Assembly (NCBI GenBank): GCA_963513935.1
Contig: OY740771.1
Location: 18,397,349-18,461,348, forward strand
Length of the DNA stretch: 64,000 nt
From: Aphrophora alni
Lineage: Eukaryota; Arthropoda; Insecta; Hemiptera; Aphrophoridae
Reading direction: 5' to 3'
Positions 1 through 12,079 of this stretch are shown piece by piece (the stretch's first letter is position 1; the number at the start of each line of letters is the position of its first letter). Position numbers and translations under genes: made by a program. The notes below the pieces were generated by a model. That model saw only the letters and a list, made by a program, of their open reading frames with translations, was not told the DNA's origin and did not search any database.

Positions 1-239
1 CAGTTTTTATGATTTTTCTGAGCGTCTTAAATGAACGTAACTGCAGAAGAATTGCAGTGCCAAGCGCTGTCACAGTGGGGAAACGAGTTGGTAAACCCGC
101 ACAGTCCCTATTGGTTTCTTCAAGGTCAGGCTGTCTACTGGCTCCTCCCTCAACGGACTTGACTTGTAGCAGCGTGTACAAGGCTATCAACCAGCTAACC
201 AGCGAATATGCTCTATTACCATTCCACTTCCGTGTGTAG
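1..239 (+). repeat. R1 dispersed repeat, copy 1 (cut by window edge)
   Basis: About 170 bases here match two other places in the window, just upstream of the LIM1 exon (37060-37230) and of the homeobox exon (43680-43845), all in the same orientation. Shared landmarks are GTAACTGCAGAAGAAT, TATTGGTTTCTTCAAGGT and GGACTTGACTTGT. The 76-residue open frame over it is not kept in the other copies, so I do not treat it as a gene. The other copies extend about 260 bp further 5', so this one probably continues to the left of the window. Confidence 0.75.
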
Positions 240-409
240 GCATCCTTAATTTATCGGTGAACATGTTAGAATGAAATTTATAAGGTATATTATCTTAAAT
301 CGCAGATCAAAAGTTTCCGATTTATCTGTACGTAAATTTATGAATTGTTGATGGAATTGAGCAGAACCCAAAATGGACCCAACTATAACCTGGGTCATTT
401 AACTATCCC

Positions 410-560
410 ATTATACCAAGTATAGGGAAGTTTGCTAATCGTCAAAAATCTCGACCTCTTATTTTTTACTGATATTCAGGTTTCATGATCTCAAGAAACC
501 GAAAAATTAATTTTCAACTTTCCCGCCGTCCGTCCGTTCATCCTCACACATGTACAACTT
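410..560 (-). repeat. R2 dispersed repeat, partial copy
   Basis: The reverse strand reads in order: a run of GGACGGACGG, a fragment resembling TTTCTTGAGATCATGAAAC, then a CAGTAAAAAATAAGAGGTCG-like end. The same order is seen at 17370-17530, 37620-37930 and 48770-49015 on the plus strand and at 21885-22080 on the minus strand. No coding potential and no clear termini were seen. Confidence 0.65.
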
Positions 561-639
561 CAAGGTCCGTAAGGACTGAGACACACACTATCACGAGCGA
601 ATCGAGAAGAGACTTTAATATAAACACATCTACGAGGCT

Positions 640-1535
640 CGTTAGGTTAGGTTAGGTTAGGTTAAGAATGTAGTGGTACACAATTACGAGGTTCAAAAAC
701 CTGTGTAACAACTGTTTTAAACCCTACTAGATAGTTAGTGTTTTTGAGGTGCGAGGCTACATAGCCTCTTGTCACTGCTACCCAAATGGATCTTTTGTGA
801 CTTCCCAGCTAAATATGTTTTAGTCCGAGCCAAGTTTTAAGCTTCCTAAGAATCTTAAAATTGTTTAGGGTGACAAATCGTTACCTCTGCAGCCGTAGAG
901 AATGGAATGTTGAGATAAAGTAGCCTTTTGTAGGTTAGGTTAGGTTAAGAATGTAGTGGTTCACAATTACGAGGTTCAAAAAACCTGTGTAATAACAGCT
1001 GTTTTAAACCCTACTAGATAGTTAGTTAGTGTTTTTGAGGTGCGAGGCTACATAGCCTCTTGTCACTGCGACCCAAATGGATCTTTTGTGACTTCCCAGC
1101 TAAATATGTTTTAGTCCGAGCCAAGATTTAAGTTTCCTAAGAATCTTAAAATTGTTTAGGGTGACAAATCGTTACCTCTGCAGCCGTAGAGAATGGAATG
1201 TTGAAATAAAGTAGCCTTTTGTAGGTTAGGTTAGGTTAAGAATGTAGTGGTTCACAATTACGAGGTTCAAAAAACCTGTGTAACAACAGCTGTTTTAAAC
1301 CCTACTAGATAGTTAGTTAGTGTTTTTGAGGTGCGAGGCTACATAGCCTCTTGTCACTGCTACCCAAATGGATCATTTGTGACTTCCCAGCTAAATATGT
1401 TTTAGACCCAGACAAGATTTAAGTTTCCTAAGAATCTTAAAATGGTTCTAGCAAACAAATCGTTACCTCTGCAGCCGTAGAGAATGGAATGCTGAGATAA
1501 AATAGCCTTTTGTAGGTTAGGTTAAGTTAGGTTAC
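640..1535 (+). repeat. Tandem array, three ~283-291 bp units, TTAGG at unit joints
   Basis: The landmark TTAAGAATGTAGTGG recurs at about 662, 945 and 1236, giving unit lengths of 283 and 291. Each unit is headed by (TTAGG)2-4, the longest tract being 642-664, and ends in AGCCTTTTGTAGG. Copies are highly similar, with a few substitutions and a TAGT insertion. No open frame is conserved. Confidence 0.92.
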
Positions 1536-1674
1536 ACACACAAAACCAGTGTCTGTCTCTTAATGCGTCAGGCATAAGCGGCACAAATCCACTGCAGCGT
1601 TTCCCACATGTTCCCCCTACTGGTAATACCTCTAGATCTAGCAATAAAACTTAACATTCCCTACAAGGCCTAAG

Positions 1675-1760
1675 AAACCAACTTTTGGGGCATTCTGCAA
1701 ACAACAACAGTAGATCCGCTTGTAGTACGTTTTATGATGGGACTGAGTAAGTACCTCGAC
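1675..1760 (-). repeat. Fragment of a dispersed repeat also seen at 56890 and 62850
   Basis: The segment AAGGCCTAAGAAACCAACTTTTG, split by substitutions, followed by GATCCGCTTGTAGTACG and GATGGGACTGAGTAAGTACC, matches the outer part of the inverted pair 56890-57330 / 62450-62905. It also resembles the GGGCCTTGTAGG segments at 6150 and 51890. Confidence 0.5.
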
Positions 1761-2027
1761 GGTATTTTTAAGTTGTAATTTACTTGCGAACAGTAATATT
1801 TTATGTGCTGTATAGTTCGAGGCAACACAACAGCCTTCTAATTTTACCAAAACTGAATCAAAATCTCTTTTGACTTCAATTTTTGTTTGAGTGAAGACCA
1901 ACAATGATGTTTGTTTTGAGAGGGGGAAAAAAATTAAAAGAAGCAAAAATGTTTAGAAAAGTAAAATTTCGTCAATTATAATAAGTTAGTTATTAATTAT
2001 AGAATATTTACAAAAAATATAGCTTTG

Positions 2028-2037
2028 AAAAAAAAAA
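2028..2037 (-). terminator. RNA polymerase III terminator (T10) of tRNA-Gly
   Basis: Ten A residues on the plus strand are ten T residues on the coding strand. They begin one base past the discriminator position of the tRNA, which is the usual pol III stop. Confidence 0.85.
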
Positions 2038-2038
2038 T

Positions 2039-2109
2039 TGCATCGGCCGGGAATCGAACCCGGGCCGCCCGCGTGGCAGGCGAGCATTCTACCACTGAAC
2101 CACCGATGC
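2039..2109 (-). tRNA. tRNA-Gly, anticodon GCC
   Basis: The reverse strand folds into a full cloverleaf. The 7-bp acceptor stem GCATCGG/CCGATGC is perfect. The D arm contains GGTTCAGTGGTA, the anticodon arm CTCGC-CTGCCAC-GCGGG has GCC as anticodon, and the T arm is CCGGGTTCGATTCCCGG. The length is 71 nt with discriminator A, usual for eukaryotic tRNA-Gly(GCC). The internal promoter boxes are intact, notably the B box GGTTCGATTCC. There is no intron and no encoded CCA. It decodes GGC/GGU glycine codons. A T10 terminator follows directly. It stands alone here, and nothing suggests a pseudogene. Confidence 0.98.
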
Positions 2110-2539
2110 TTATTGTAGTTTTTCTATTCTACTAATTTTGAAGCAAATTAGTTTATAGCTAATGAATTCTGATATAACTCGGACTTATTTTGATTTGAAA
2201 TTCGTTTAAAATATTTGTAGGTTATGCGGTTAAAATTCGGTTCCTTAGTGCCCAGATTTATTGACATGGACGTTAACTGGTGATATCCCTGGATGAAAAT
2301 GTCAATCTAGGAGGCCATTTTAAAATTTATGTGAAAGATATAATTTTAAAACATCAAATTTAAATGGCATCCATTTTAGATTAGGGTAAAGATATTTTTT
2401 TGTCATTTTTATTTTTAGTTAGTAGACTATATAGATGTTTTGTGATGGATCAAATTGATATCGCGTTTTTTTTCTAATACATGTATTTAATTTTCTCTGA
2501 ATCTAAGTGGTTTGAGCAATTATGTCTTTTTTATCTGCA

Positions 2540-2850
2540 TGATGTCTGTAGTCTGAAAAAACGCGTGCACCGATTTTAATCAAATTTAGTATGTGGGTAT
2601 ATTTCGACAAATTTGGATGTGGAGATATTTCGCTGAAATTATCGGAACTGATTTTTATTAAATTTTGTTCAAGTATAGCTTTTAAAACAGGATTTTAGTT
2701 ATCGGTTCCAAAAAAAATACTACCATGGAGCTGTTATAAAATATTTAATTTCTCAAAATCTACTGATCCGTTTTTGTTTAATTTTTAGCAAAACGTGAAG
2801 ATTATTAACGAAAACCTGTGTAGAAATATTACGTTTTAGGAATTAAAAAA
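2540..2850 (+). repeat. R3 dispersed repeat, copy 1
   Basis: It shares with 10800-11070 and 32040-32430 a module meaning CTCAAAATCNACT-GA-CCG-TTT, followed by a stretch ending AACCTGTGTAGAAAT. It also carries the preceding AATTTAGTATGTGGG segment that is seen again near 19010. No protein is visible. Confidence 0.55.
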
Positions 2851-2942
2851 TAAAATGAACTTGGATCGCTGTCATTAATTAAAAGCTCGATTTAATGCTG
2901 AGAACGTGTTTATGGTATATCTGATACAAGTTTAAGTCCTTA

Positions 2943-3506
2943 TTATACAGAATGTTCCAAAACTTCAGGATATGTTTCCTTGGGTCAAAATTAGTATAAA
3001 AGTTACTACGAACATATGTTCTTAAGTATTTAGTTTTCTGTCTGTTCACAATTTTTTGTTTTGTACAAAAAAATAACACTTTTGAAAATAAATTAGATAT
3101 ATAGTTCAAATTTTATATACATATTTTTTTTATTTGACCTTTTATCAATATACCGAAAACCAGGACTTTGTTTTGAATGTTTAAAAAATGGCGGCCATTT
3201 AAAATTTTTAATGTCAAATATATCAAAAACCTTTAACTTTATAAATTAATTTAATCGGCCGCCATTTTGAAATCCAGGAAAAACAAAGTCCTGATTTTTG
3301 GTACATTGATAAAAGGCCACATAAAAAATATGAACACAAAATTTAGACTCAGTATGTAATTTATTTCCATAAAATGTTACTTGTAAAAAAAACAAAATGG
3401 CGGACAGACGGAAAACTAAGCACTTTAGGCATATGTTAATAGGATTTTTTTACTTATTTTGACCCAAGGAACCATATCCTGAAGTTTTAGAACGTAGTTT
3501 TGAAAC

Positions 3507-3512
<6 letters not shown>
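2943..3512. mobile_element. Fold-back (MITE-like) element, ~255-bp arms
   Basis: The left arm begins TACAGAATGTTCCAAAACTT and the right arm ends AAGTTTTAGAACG..AAACACCCTA. The arms pair along most of their length, including GGACTTTGTTTT / AAAACAAAGTCC and GGCGGCCATTT / CGGCCGCCATTT, and meet near 3200-3255. No transposase was seen. The right end abuts the TA microsatellite. The ends resemble the TACAGGGTGTTC ends of many insect TA-insertion elements; that affiliation is an inference. Confidence 0.8.
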
Positions 3513-3544
<32 letters not shown>

Positions 3545-3554
3545 TATATATATA
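3511..3554. repeat. (TA)n microsatellite
   Basis: Uninterrupted TA dinucleotides to about 3540, then one extra A, then more TA. Confidence 0.95.
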
Positions 3555-4194
3555 ATTTCGGCCATGTTTCATTTTCAGTTTTTGGTTGAGAACTATCATT
3601 TTTGGTGACGATTACTTTTTATTTGGTTTTGGTACAAGGGGAAAAAATTTATTTCATGTATTAAAGTTTTCAAAATACAAAAATATCTAATAACGAATTT
3701 GGATCCGAATTCAACAAATTAAAATGAGGGGCCAAGTACTTCCCTATACAGCCGTTAATTTAGTAAAGCTGATGACATAATAAACTTAATATTTGTGTAT
3801 CAGCTCGTAACGCACATTAACAAAATCTTGGCAGTTATAGAGGTCAGCACGTCCGAAGGGTTGGCCTATGCGTTGTGTGTGTTCAAGGACCATCACAAAT
3901 CCTTTCTACAAACATTATTTCTAAACTTAAACAAAACCGTTATCTTATCAACAAATGTTTTATTTATGTAGGCTTAGACACTTTCAACAGGGTTACACAG
4001 AATTTTACATGTCAACAATTTATTACATAATTTTAATCTCGCTTGGTTTCAGAACACTATTTCGATTAATGGAGAACAGATTTTGTTAAAATATCACCAA
4101 ATATAAGTTTTGGTGTAAGAGATACCACACCTTTCAATACAAACAAGAATTAAACTTCGTGGCTATCCATTAAAAAAAAAAGTTTCTAATATAC

Positions 4195-4665
4195 AGGGTG
4201 TTTCTGTAACGCGTGGAGATAATTCAGGGAGCCTTTATAGGTCAACATAATAATAAAAAGTTCCTATAATCATATGTTCGGAAACGCTTATTTTACCAGC
4301 AAACCACCATTTTGTTTTTTACTAAATAATTTATATCTTTAGAACGGTTTAACCGATTGAGTTGAAATTGTGCACACCGTGGTCATCAATGTGACGACCT
4401 AGTTTGGAAAAAATATTATCAACTTGTTCTAATAATTTGTTTCATAATGGCGGCATTTAAACATTTTAAATGAAAATAACTTGAAATGAGTTATTTTCGT
4501 TTGAAATATTTAAATGGCCGCTATTGTTAAACGGATTGATAAAACAAGTTGTTTTTTTTCGAGTAGGTACTTTACATTTATGACAACCGTGCAAAATTTC
4601 AACTCAAACGGTTAAGCGGTTCTAGAGATATAAATTATTTAGTAAAAACAAAAAAAAATTACAGT
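4195..4665. mobile_element. Fold-back element with CAGGGTGTTTC end
   Basis: A TATACAGGGTGTTTCTG end precedes a long inverted repeat, arms about 4309-4480 and 4488-4658. Paired landmarks are TTTACTAAATAATTTATATC against GATATAAATTATTTAGTAAA, and AATGGCGGCATTTAAA against TTTAAATGGCCGC. The two arms meet with almost no loop. The matching right terminus past 4665 is not clear. Confidence 0.75.
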
Positions 4666-5223
4666 TGGAATTTGCAACAAGTTGGAGTATCAAACAAAAG
4701 CAGAAGTTATTCTAATTTTGTATGTTCATTTGACAAAAAATTAATATATTGAATCTATACTAAATTAAAAAATTTAAATTGTCAGATATCCCCCCCCCCT
4801 AACTTGATCACGGCGTGACCTGCAAATGTAAAAAAAAAAATATTTGTTTTTGACATTAAATCATATATTAGTCTATATGACGAATAAAACCACACACTGA
4901 AAAATGCGTAGAGTATTAAAAGCAGTTTTTATGAGATGTGAGACAAACAATGCAACATCCATCAAAAGATGGATTACATTTTCATTTATTTCTCTTTATT
5001 AAGGTTCTAGGTAAAACCAAGAACCCTTATAATTTCACGACCCTGTCTGTAAGTCATAACCCGTCTACACAGACAAGACGATAAATCCTATATATTTCAA
5101 ACTTTCCATTATATTCTTTGTATTGTCCCACATGCAGGAAAAATTTAGCAGTAACAAAAAAATGACCTTGAGGTAAATAAATATTGAACTTGACTTGTAA
5201 GATAATATTACATATTAAAAAAA

Positions 5224-5438
5224 ACTCGAACAAAAGTTCTCACAATAATTACGTTTACTTAATCAAACGCGTTTCAACGACAAAGTCGCCATCCTCAGTG
5301 ATACATGAGCTACAATAATTAAATTATAACAGTTATAATTTAGTAGCTCATGTATCACTGAGGATGACAACTTTGTCGTTGAAACGCGTTTGATTAAGTA
5401 AACATAATTTTTGTGAGAACTTGTGTTCAAGTTTTTTT
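5224..5438. repeat. Hairpin carrying two CTGAGGATG..GAAACG stem-loop motifs
   Basis: A roughly 90-bp arm from AACTCGAACA to ATGAGCTAC is repeated inverted as GTAGCTCATGTATCACTGAG to the GTTCAAGTT end, with a 30-bp AT-rich loop. Each arm contains the motif CTGAGGATG-stem-TTGTCG-TTGAAACGCGTTTGAT. The same module occurs at 33860, 33937, 39940, 40018, 53490 and 55700. Confidence 0.85.
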
Positions 5439-6109
5439 TAGACCTTTGGGTAGTTAAAGGGCAAAACTACCGAGTTGAATTTTTTTTTTTATTTTGGAAA
5501 ATTATGTGTGTGGTATCAAATAAAATTACAAGTTATTCTGATTACGAATATGTATGTTTATTTTTGACGAAGAAATTAATATGTTGGCGCTAGGTTATAA
5601 AACAAAAATTGTATAGTAAATAACTAAATATCTTGGGTTAATTTTCAGTAATCCATTTTTTCAGATGAAGCCGATGGTTCATTGGCAATTTTTTACTGAT
5701 AACTACAAACTGAACTATAATTTTTGCTAACGTTTAGATTTAGGAAATTTTTATTTAAAGTGATTGAGAAAGATTGGAATAACTCTATAATCGACATTTG
5801 TTGAGAAGACAGTCAATACATTTCATTTGGATCCTTGGGAGATCAAGATCATTAAACAATCCATAAAGCCGTATTACACCCAACATAAGCTTCACAAACA
5901 GGTGACGATCCTTCTATGTACTCCGACATTTCACAGGCGAATGAATCGTAACAAATAATCTCAACTACAATCGGTTTACAAGTTGTCACACAACAGACTT
6001 GTTTAAATCCTTTGGTTACCCAACGAAGTGGAAACGATTACAGACCCTCAAACTGCAGACCGTATTGATAGCGGCTACAATCAAATAATCATTAACAACA
6101 TAGTACCTA

Positions 6110-6330
6110 CCCAGCCCCATCATACAAGGAGATAGGTTTGTGTCTTGGGCCTTGTAGGATCAAGGGGTCTTATCCAGTAGATCACAGTTGTTACAGTGAC
6201 CTTGGGTGTGTATATATTAAACCTCTCCATATGTGAAGGAACCTCCACTCGCTACGCTCGCGTTAGTGACGATGCCCTACCAGATCTCTTAACTATACGA
6301 ATATCAGATTACGATTAGAAATTACATTTT
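6110..6330 (+). repeat. R2-type module (CTCGCTACGCTCG)
   Basis: Contains GGGCCTTGTAGGATC, GGTGTGTATATATTAAA, CCACTCGCTACGCTCG and the following ACTATACGAATATCAG segment. The module reappears at 48530, 51890-52150, 61970-62210 and 63790-64000 in various lengths. Confidence 0.7.
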
Positions 6331-7559
6331 TGACGATAACTACAAAGATATGAACTTAAACTGTACCACTTTGAATTTTCAATTCGATTATTGTGAATTT
6401 CAATAGGATTCGGGCTCTATATAAGTTAGCCTAGTTCCTGCAACATGTCCAATGGGTAACCTAACCCAATATCCTAGCTTAAATTCACGAGCAAAATTAA
6501 AGAAAAAATTCTAATCACACGCAATAAAAACAAAACCACTAATGAAACGAACCATCAAAATTTTAAAAGAAAACAATACAAAATAAAAATAATAATGAAA
6601 AATAAAATAATACAAAATAAAATAAACTGAGTGTAGCTCGTATTAGGCCTAAAGAAAAACATGTCATGACGTTAGAAATAACAAAACCTTTGGTAACTTT
6701 ATCATCGTCGACATAAACCATTTTCATACCTATCATCCACAATTCATGATAATCAAAACACACCATAAAAATTTATAATTATTCTATTAAAAATATGTAC
6801 AGTAAATGTATTAAAATTTGAAATAAGAATCAGTGCGAGCAGTTATATAACTAGTGGGATTTTATCTGCGTGTTCAGAAACCAAAAGTGACAGTGTAACT
6901 TAAGTTAACAATCAAGAAAACAAAAAATCAACAATTAAAATAAAATTGGTATTGCTGTGAAACTCAGTGTACGTAGTAGGCCTACTACTGTATTTTATGT
7001 AAAATTGAGCTTATACTATAAGGGCGTTCAACAAACTCCATTTATATTTCTGAACTGTAATTTCGGTTGACTTTCGATTTGGCGAACGTGTTCGAGTCAT
7101 CATGTTTTCCCCTTATAACAGCTATCCCTAAATTTTGATTTATATAACACACACAAATTTAAAAAGGTTTGAACAAACCCACAAATCCAATTTGATTAAA
7201 ATAAACCCCCTTATTTGAGCCAACTGTGATGATTTTAGGAATTTTTAACCCCAGTTTTTTCAATTGAATACTTTTCATTTGCCATCAAATGATGTTCTCA
7301 ATTGAAAATTAATCAGAGGATTGAGTTTTCAACCAATAAACTACAGAAATGAACGTTGCTGATTCCATAGTATACAAGACATCGCATGTATTGCGTTTAA
7401 ATTTGACTCGCTATCGTCATTTGTAGGTATAGAATGGATGTATAGAATAAGGAAGTAAACAAAGTACAAAGTTGTTATAACAATGGTTACGCACGTTATC
7501 TGCATGTTGACTTACGTTATCACGTTTTTTCCTGCATATTGACTTACCTAATCACTTAC

Positions 7560-7960
7560 CCGCGGGTATGCAAGGTTATATAACCACCTAACCTAACCTA
7601 ACCTTATCCGCGGGTATTTACAGTCATATAACCACCTAACCTAACCTTATCCGCGGGTATGTACGGTTATACAACCACCTAACACAACCAAACCTAACAT
7701 AACCTTATCCGCGGGTATGCAGTTTATTTACCTACCTAACCTAACCTTATCCGCGAGTATACACATATAACCATCTAACATAACCAAACCTAAGTTAACC
7801 TTATCCGCTAGTACGCACGGTTACACGACCACCTAACATAATTAAACCTAACCTAACCTTATACGTGGGTATGCACGGTTATACGACCACCTAACACAAC
7901 CAAACCTAACCTAACCTTATCCGCGGGTATGCAGTTTATATAACAACCTAACCTAACATA
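7560..7960 (+). repeat. Tandem array, eight ~42-60 bp units with CCTAACCTAACC
   Basis: The landmark CCTTATCCGCGGGTATGCA, with variants, starts a unit at about 7555, 7603, 7645, 7701, 7745, 7800, 7856 and 7915. Each unit also has a GTTATA..ACCACCTAAC segment and one to three CCTAA repeats. Units differ in length mainly through the number of CCTAA/CACAACCAAA blocks. Confidence 0.88.
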
Positions 7961-8049
7961 TTTGTAATGGTTCTTGTTAAAACTAGTATTAGGACATAAT
8001 TTTAGTTTAACAATTTTAGTGTTTTAATTTGTTAAACACTTCAAGTAGA

Positions 8050-8345
8050 GGACCGCCACTCGTAAACAATTTTCTATTGACATAAATAGAACTTGACCTG
8101 ACAGAACAGCTGAAGCGTGGTTGGCGCGTATTAAGGACAGAATTCTACGAGGAACAGAAATAATGTGTAACCAGTAGAGATTTGTTAGATTCCTACTGTT
8201 ATGAATTCATTTTGCGCCGTAGGAACAAGGATATTAAGATCTGGAATGACATTAATTTATATAGATATATAAAGTGTGTATTCATATATTATGTATATAG
8301 TTGGTTATGGGTTAGGTTAGAAAACCTTTTGAGTGGCGGTCCTCG
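8050..8345. mobile_element. Short element bounded by 15-bp inverted repeats
   Basis: GAGGACCGCCACTCG near 8050 is matched inverted by GAGTGGCGGTCCTC near 8331. Internally it is AT-rich with no recognisable protein. A weaker match continues outside the repeats (AAACACTTCAAGTAG against AAAGTAGATGTTT), so the true ends may be about 8030 and 8390. Confidence 0.55.
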
Positions 8346-8425
8346 TCTTGGACAGACCTCTGAAACTGGAAAGTAGATGTTTAACAGTTTGGTTTCGTAA
8401 TACACAGGCTTTCAGGTAACAGGAC

Positions 8426-8796
8426 GTTTTGATTCCTTGAATTGTAATGAACTAAAACTGTACAGATAAAATGACTTCACAATAAGACCATAGAAGAAGG
8501 AATTAGAATAAGAAAGTCACAGGTGTAGGCTCTAGCGTGATACAAAATATTCTTAGTTTGGCTACTGGACAACAGAAAGCGCCAGTAGCATCGGGACAAA
8601 AAGGCTTGGCTACTGTATCACAAGCCCTGTTGGCTACTAGCTCTTTCTGTTGTCCAGTAGCTAAACTAAGGATATTTTGTATCACGCTAGAGCCTACACC
8701 TGTGACTTTCTTATTCTAATTCCTTCTTCTATGGTCTTATTGTGAAGTCATTTTATCTGTACAGTTGTAGTTCATTACAATTCAAGGAATCAAAAC
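8426..8796. repeat. 371-bp near-perfect inverted repeat
   Basis: The left arm from GTTTTGATTCCTTGAATTG is matched by the right arm ending CAATTCAAGGAATCAAAAC, with only occasional mismatches through about 165 bp on each side. The symmetry centre is near 8608. The arms include GATACAAAATATTCTTAG, GGACAACAGAAAG and GAAGAAGGAATTAGAATAAG. A partial third copy of one arm end follows at 8810-8845. Because of the symmetry, 60-residue open frames on the two strands share their first and last residues; this is a consequence of the palindrome, not evidence for a protein. Confidence 0.93.
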
Positions 8797-8849
8797 TGTT
8801 TAACATGGGCTGTGACTTTCATATTCTAATTCCTTCTTCTATGATAAGA

Positions 8850-10790
8850 CTGTGTGCATCGTTATTGCCAGAAGATTACTACTGCTCAATTACCATGTCA
8901 TAAACTGCGTATTAAATGCGCCCGCGTCACTGTAAAACTGTCCGATTGTCCTCTGCTCACGTAGGTACACGCGTATGAGACAAAACAGTATCCAATAATT
9001 TGATTAGAGCTCTCAGCAAATCGTGAGAACTGGGATTCCCTCGAGGTGGGGGAGAAGGGAGGACGTTCTCCCTAATTGGTGGTCACGTGACTGTAGGGAA
9101 TAATCCCCGAGGAAACCTTTCTAGTACTCTGCATCAGAGATAAAGATGCGACAGCCTTACAACTTCCACGCAATTTTGTTTCAAGACCGAGAGTATTATT
9201 TCCGGCAGAATGAATCGAGAGAGTTACAAGTTCTTGTGTCAATAGTCATGGGAGTAGAAAGTTTTATTGATATTCAAACAAAACATTTGTAGATACGTCA
9301 TTTACCAAAAGATCTTCCGTCCCGTTTGCACAAAGGCAGAGGACAGTGGTTTTCATTAGAGGGTCAGGGTTTATAAAAACCGCCTCCTACACCAACTTTC
9401 ATGAATCGATTATCGGATTCGATTAGGTAAATTAAAAATAAATAAATAAGCTTATCAGCATTTTTGAGCAGATAAGAAATTCTCATCTATTTATTTTTCA
9501 AATGAATACTGATTACTTAATATTTGTATATTTATATTTTTTTAAATTTTATAACGTAGCTAAAACCTATTATTTTTTAAAAATCTTCCATAGAAAACAT
9601 TCAAGTAAAATATTTATTAATATTTGTTAACTACATTTTAGTTGAAATGTTTTAATTAATTTAGGTTTAACAAAATGTTCTTTGGAAATATTTTGTATCA
9701 AACATTTTAAATAACGCCATTTTGAAAAGTTTAAATTTAAAATAAGATTTTTTTTGTTAACACTTTAAACTAATACCAACCTACAAAAACGTTCTGGGCT
9801 ATCTCAATTCGTCAAAAATTTAAACCTTGTTTTGAAAAAATGAACAACAAACAGACAACATTTTTGGACGTGCTAATGTTTACTGGAACTTTTTTCAATA
9901 TTTAAATGTCCAGAACAGGCCTAAAATTTCTACAAACTGATTGTGAAACATCCTGTAGATAAATTTTATCCAATCAAAACGGTTCTACGACACATTCACA
10001 TTCCACTAGATAAATTCCCAATATGGCAAGAAGCCAAACGTATGAACGTAATAAACATTTGTTTTGCAAACCAAAGACAGTTTCTAGAGAGATGTTATTA
10101 ATTGAAGCAAGTGTAACCGGGTGTAATAGAGTTATGTAGTGCTTAATTATTTAAAAGGTCGCAAAAAGTGTCGCTGAGTTGGCAATGGGGTCTCTAATCC
10201 TCATGAATATTGGATGAGGGCAAAGCTGTACCACTTAGTGGGCCAATAAACAACTTCCCCTCCCCCATTTTATCCTTCTAACAAGTTCGATTTGTTTATT
10301 TTTAAGGGAATTATTTCAGATATTATAAAGGCAAATGGAGGTGATTCCGTTCACATAATAGGAAGAGACTTTATAATTAGTTTTGAATTATTTCCGACTT
10401 TATCTTACGTAACAAATCTTTTTAAGGGATCTCTTACCTTATTTTATACCTTATTGATAAGACTAGATTGATAAGGACAGTCCTATGAATGAGAGTACAC
10501 AATACGGTGAGAGCTATATCCAGAACAGTGAATAAAACAAATAAATAAGACAAAATACTATGATACCATTTTAAAATTTATTTACTTAACAACAAATTTG
10601 TTCGTTATTAAGCCTAACCCCAACCTAACCTAATCAGAAAGTTGTTACATAATATCAAAGTTTACCATGCCTATTTAAAACAATTAGGTATAAATTTGAT
10701 GACGTTTAACGAAACTTTAAGAAAAGATGTTACTTCATAATGAAAATAGTCTAAACATAACCTAAACAGATTTCTCGAAAAAGAGAAGAG
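8850..10790. other. Unassigned AT-rich stretch
   Basis: I see no gene, array or fold-back here. A more G+C-rich patch with short purine runs lies at 9000-9125 (CCCTCGAGGTGGGGG and CCCCGAGGAAACC), without open frame. A CATCCTGTAGA end-like sequence at 9949 and a short AACCTAACCTAATC tract at 10620 are the only familiar motifs. Confidence 0.5.
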
Positions 10791-10799
10791 AAATACTTT

Positions 10800-11070
10800 C
10801 ATTTTTGATCATTCAAAATTAAGATGTAGCTGTTACAAAAAACACAAGATCAGGATTTTATCAAAATCGACGCTGATGTTTTTGATCAGATTTTGCTCAA
10901 GTGTAGCCTCTAAGGATCCAAATAAAACGTGTTGGTCGCCGTCACTCCTAAATTGGCTAATATAAAAACCGTAACTTCTCAAAATCGACTCAACCGATTT
11001 CATTAAAATTTAAGTGAAACGTAATCATCGATGAGACAACTCCGCGTGTAAAATCTCGAGTAAAAACATA
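10800..11070 (+). repeat. R3 dispersed repeat, copy 2
   Basis: Contains CTCAAAATCGACTCAACCGA, TTTCATTAAAATTTAAGTG and the AACTCCGCGTGTAAAAT tail, aligned with 32320-32400 and 2755-2830. Non-coding. Confidence 0.6.
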
Positions 11071-12079
11071 CTACGGTCTGTTTCGCCTTTAAACAACAAA
11101 AACAAATCCGAACTGTGGCGAGATGAATATGCACAAAAACACACAGATACGAACATAACCTACAAATCTTAAACTGGAACAATAAAAACTAGTGACTTGC
11201 TCGAAACCCCCCCCCCCCTGAATGATTAATCTAACAGATTAGACGATCCATTTCCCCAAACAACCGATGACTGGAATAGTTTTCTCCCGATATCGGACTA
11301 AAAACGTATCCAGCTCGGTACCCTTCATTAGTTGTAGTGGGTGTTGAGAAGTCACCCTACGGACAGATGGCAAAACAACTCCATCCCTCTCCGACAATAA
11401 ATCAACACAAAACGAGCTGAAAGTATTCAATTGATTGTGATACGGAAGGGTGGGGAGGTCGGGATTACGTTTTATTCGATTGTTTGGTACAGGTTCCGTA
11501 GTCCGGCTATAAAAATATACATATGGTGTAAAAGCAGAGGGATTTATGTGGTTTACGAATAATTTAATATTCCATTTGTTAATAAAAGCAGAGTTTTGTA
11601 CATCTGGGAGGACCTGTTTCAATAGGTGAACAACCCATTAGGACGATTCAAAGGCCTAACGTTGGACATTTAAAACCCTAGTTGGGCTTTATACTCATTT
11701 CAATACAACAATTATCTGTTGGTAATAGTAAAGTTAAATAATTGTAGGTCTGAACCATCTGCACAGTTTGTTGTTGTAAAAACATTGCAAAACTCTTTAA
11801 TACATCAATAAGCTAAACTAAATACTATCAACAAAATATCCGTCGGATCTACTAAAAAACGTCTCTATTCTACTTTTGAATAAAACAAAATTAATTGTTT
11901 AGGTAACACAATTGGAATAGAAGAGTTATTACCAACTTTTTGAGAAAATTGTATAGTAGTTTGAAAAATATTCAAAAAGTTTTTCTTCTTCAATTGTGCT
12001 GTCAGTATCCACTTTAGCAAGACAGCCACAAAGCGTTTAATGCGGTCCCCCCCCCCCTGTTGTATAAAGGTAAAACTGA

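Noticed and set aside
640..1535. CRISPR-like or coding repeat array
   Set aside because: Units of 283-291 bp are repeated whole with no spacers, in a eukaryotic genome; it is an ordinary tandem repeat.
8503..8719. Two 60-residue frames, one per strand, with the same first and last residues
   Set aside because: A direct consequence of the inverted repeat; no independent support for a peptide.
11239..11622. 127-residue reverse-strand open frame
   Set aside because: No recognisable domain, no signal peptide or family motif, and no splice context tying it to a gene. Its slightly higher G+C makes it a candidate for a search, but I cannot support a gene call.
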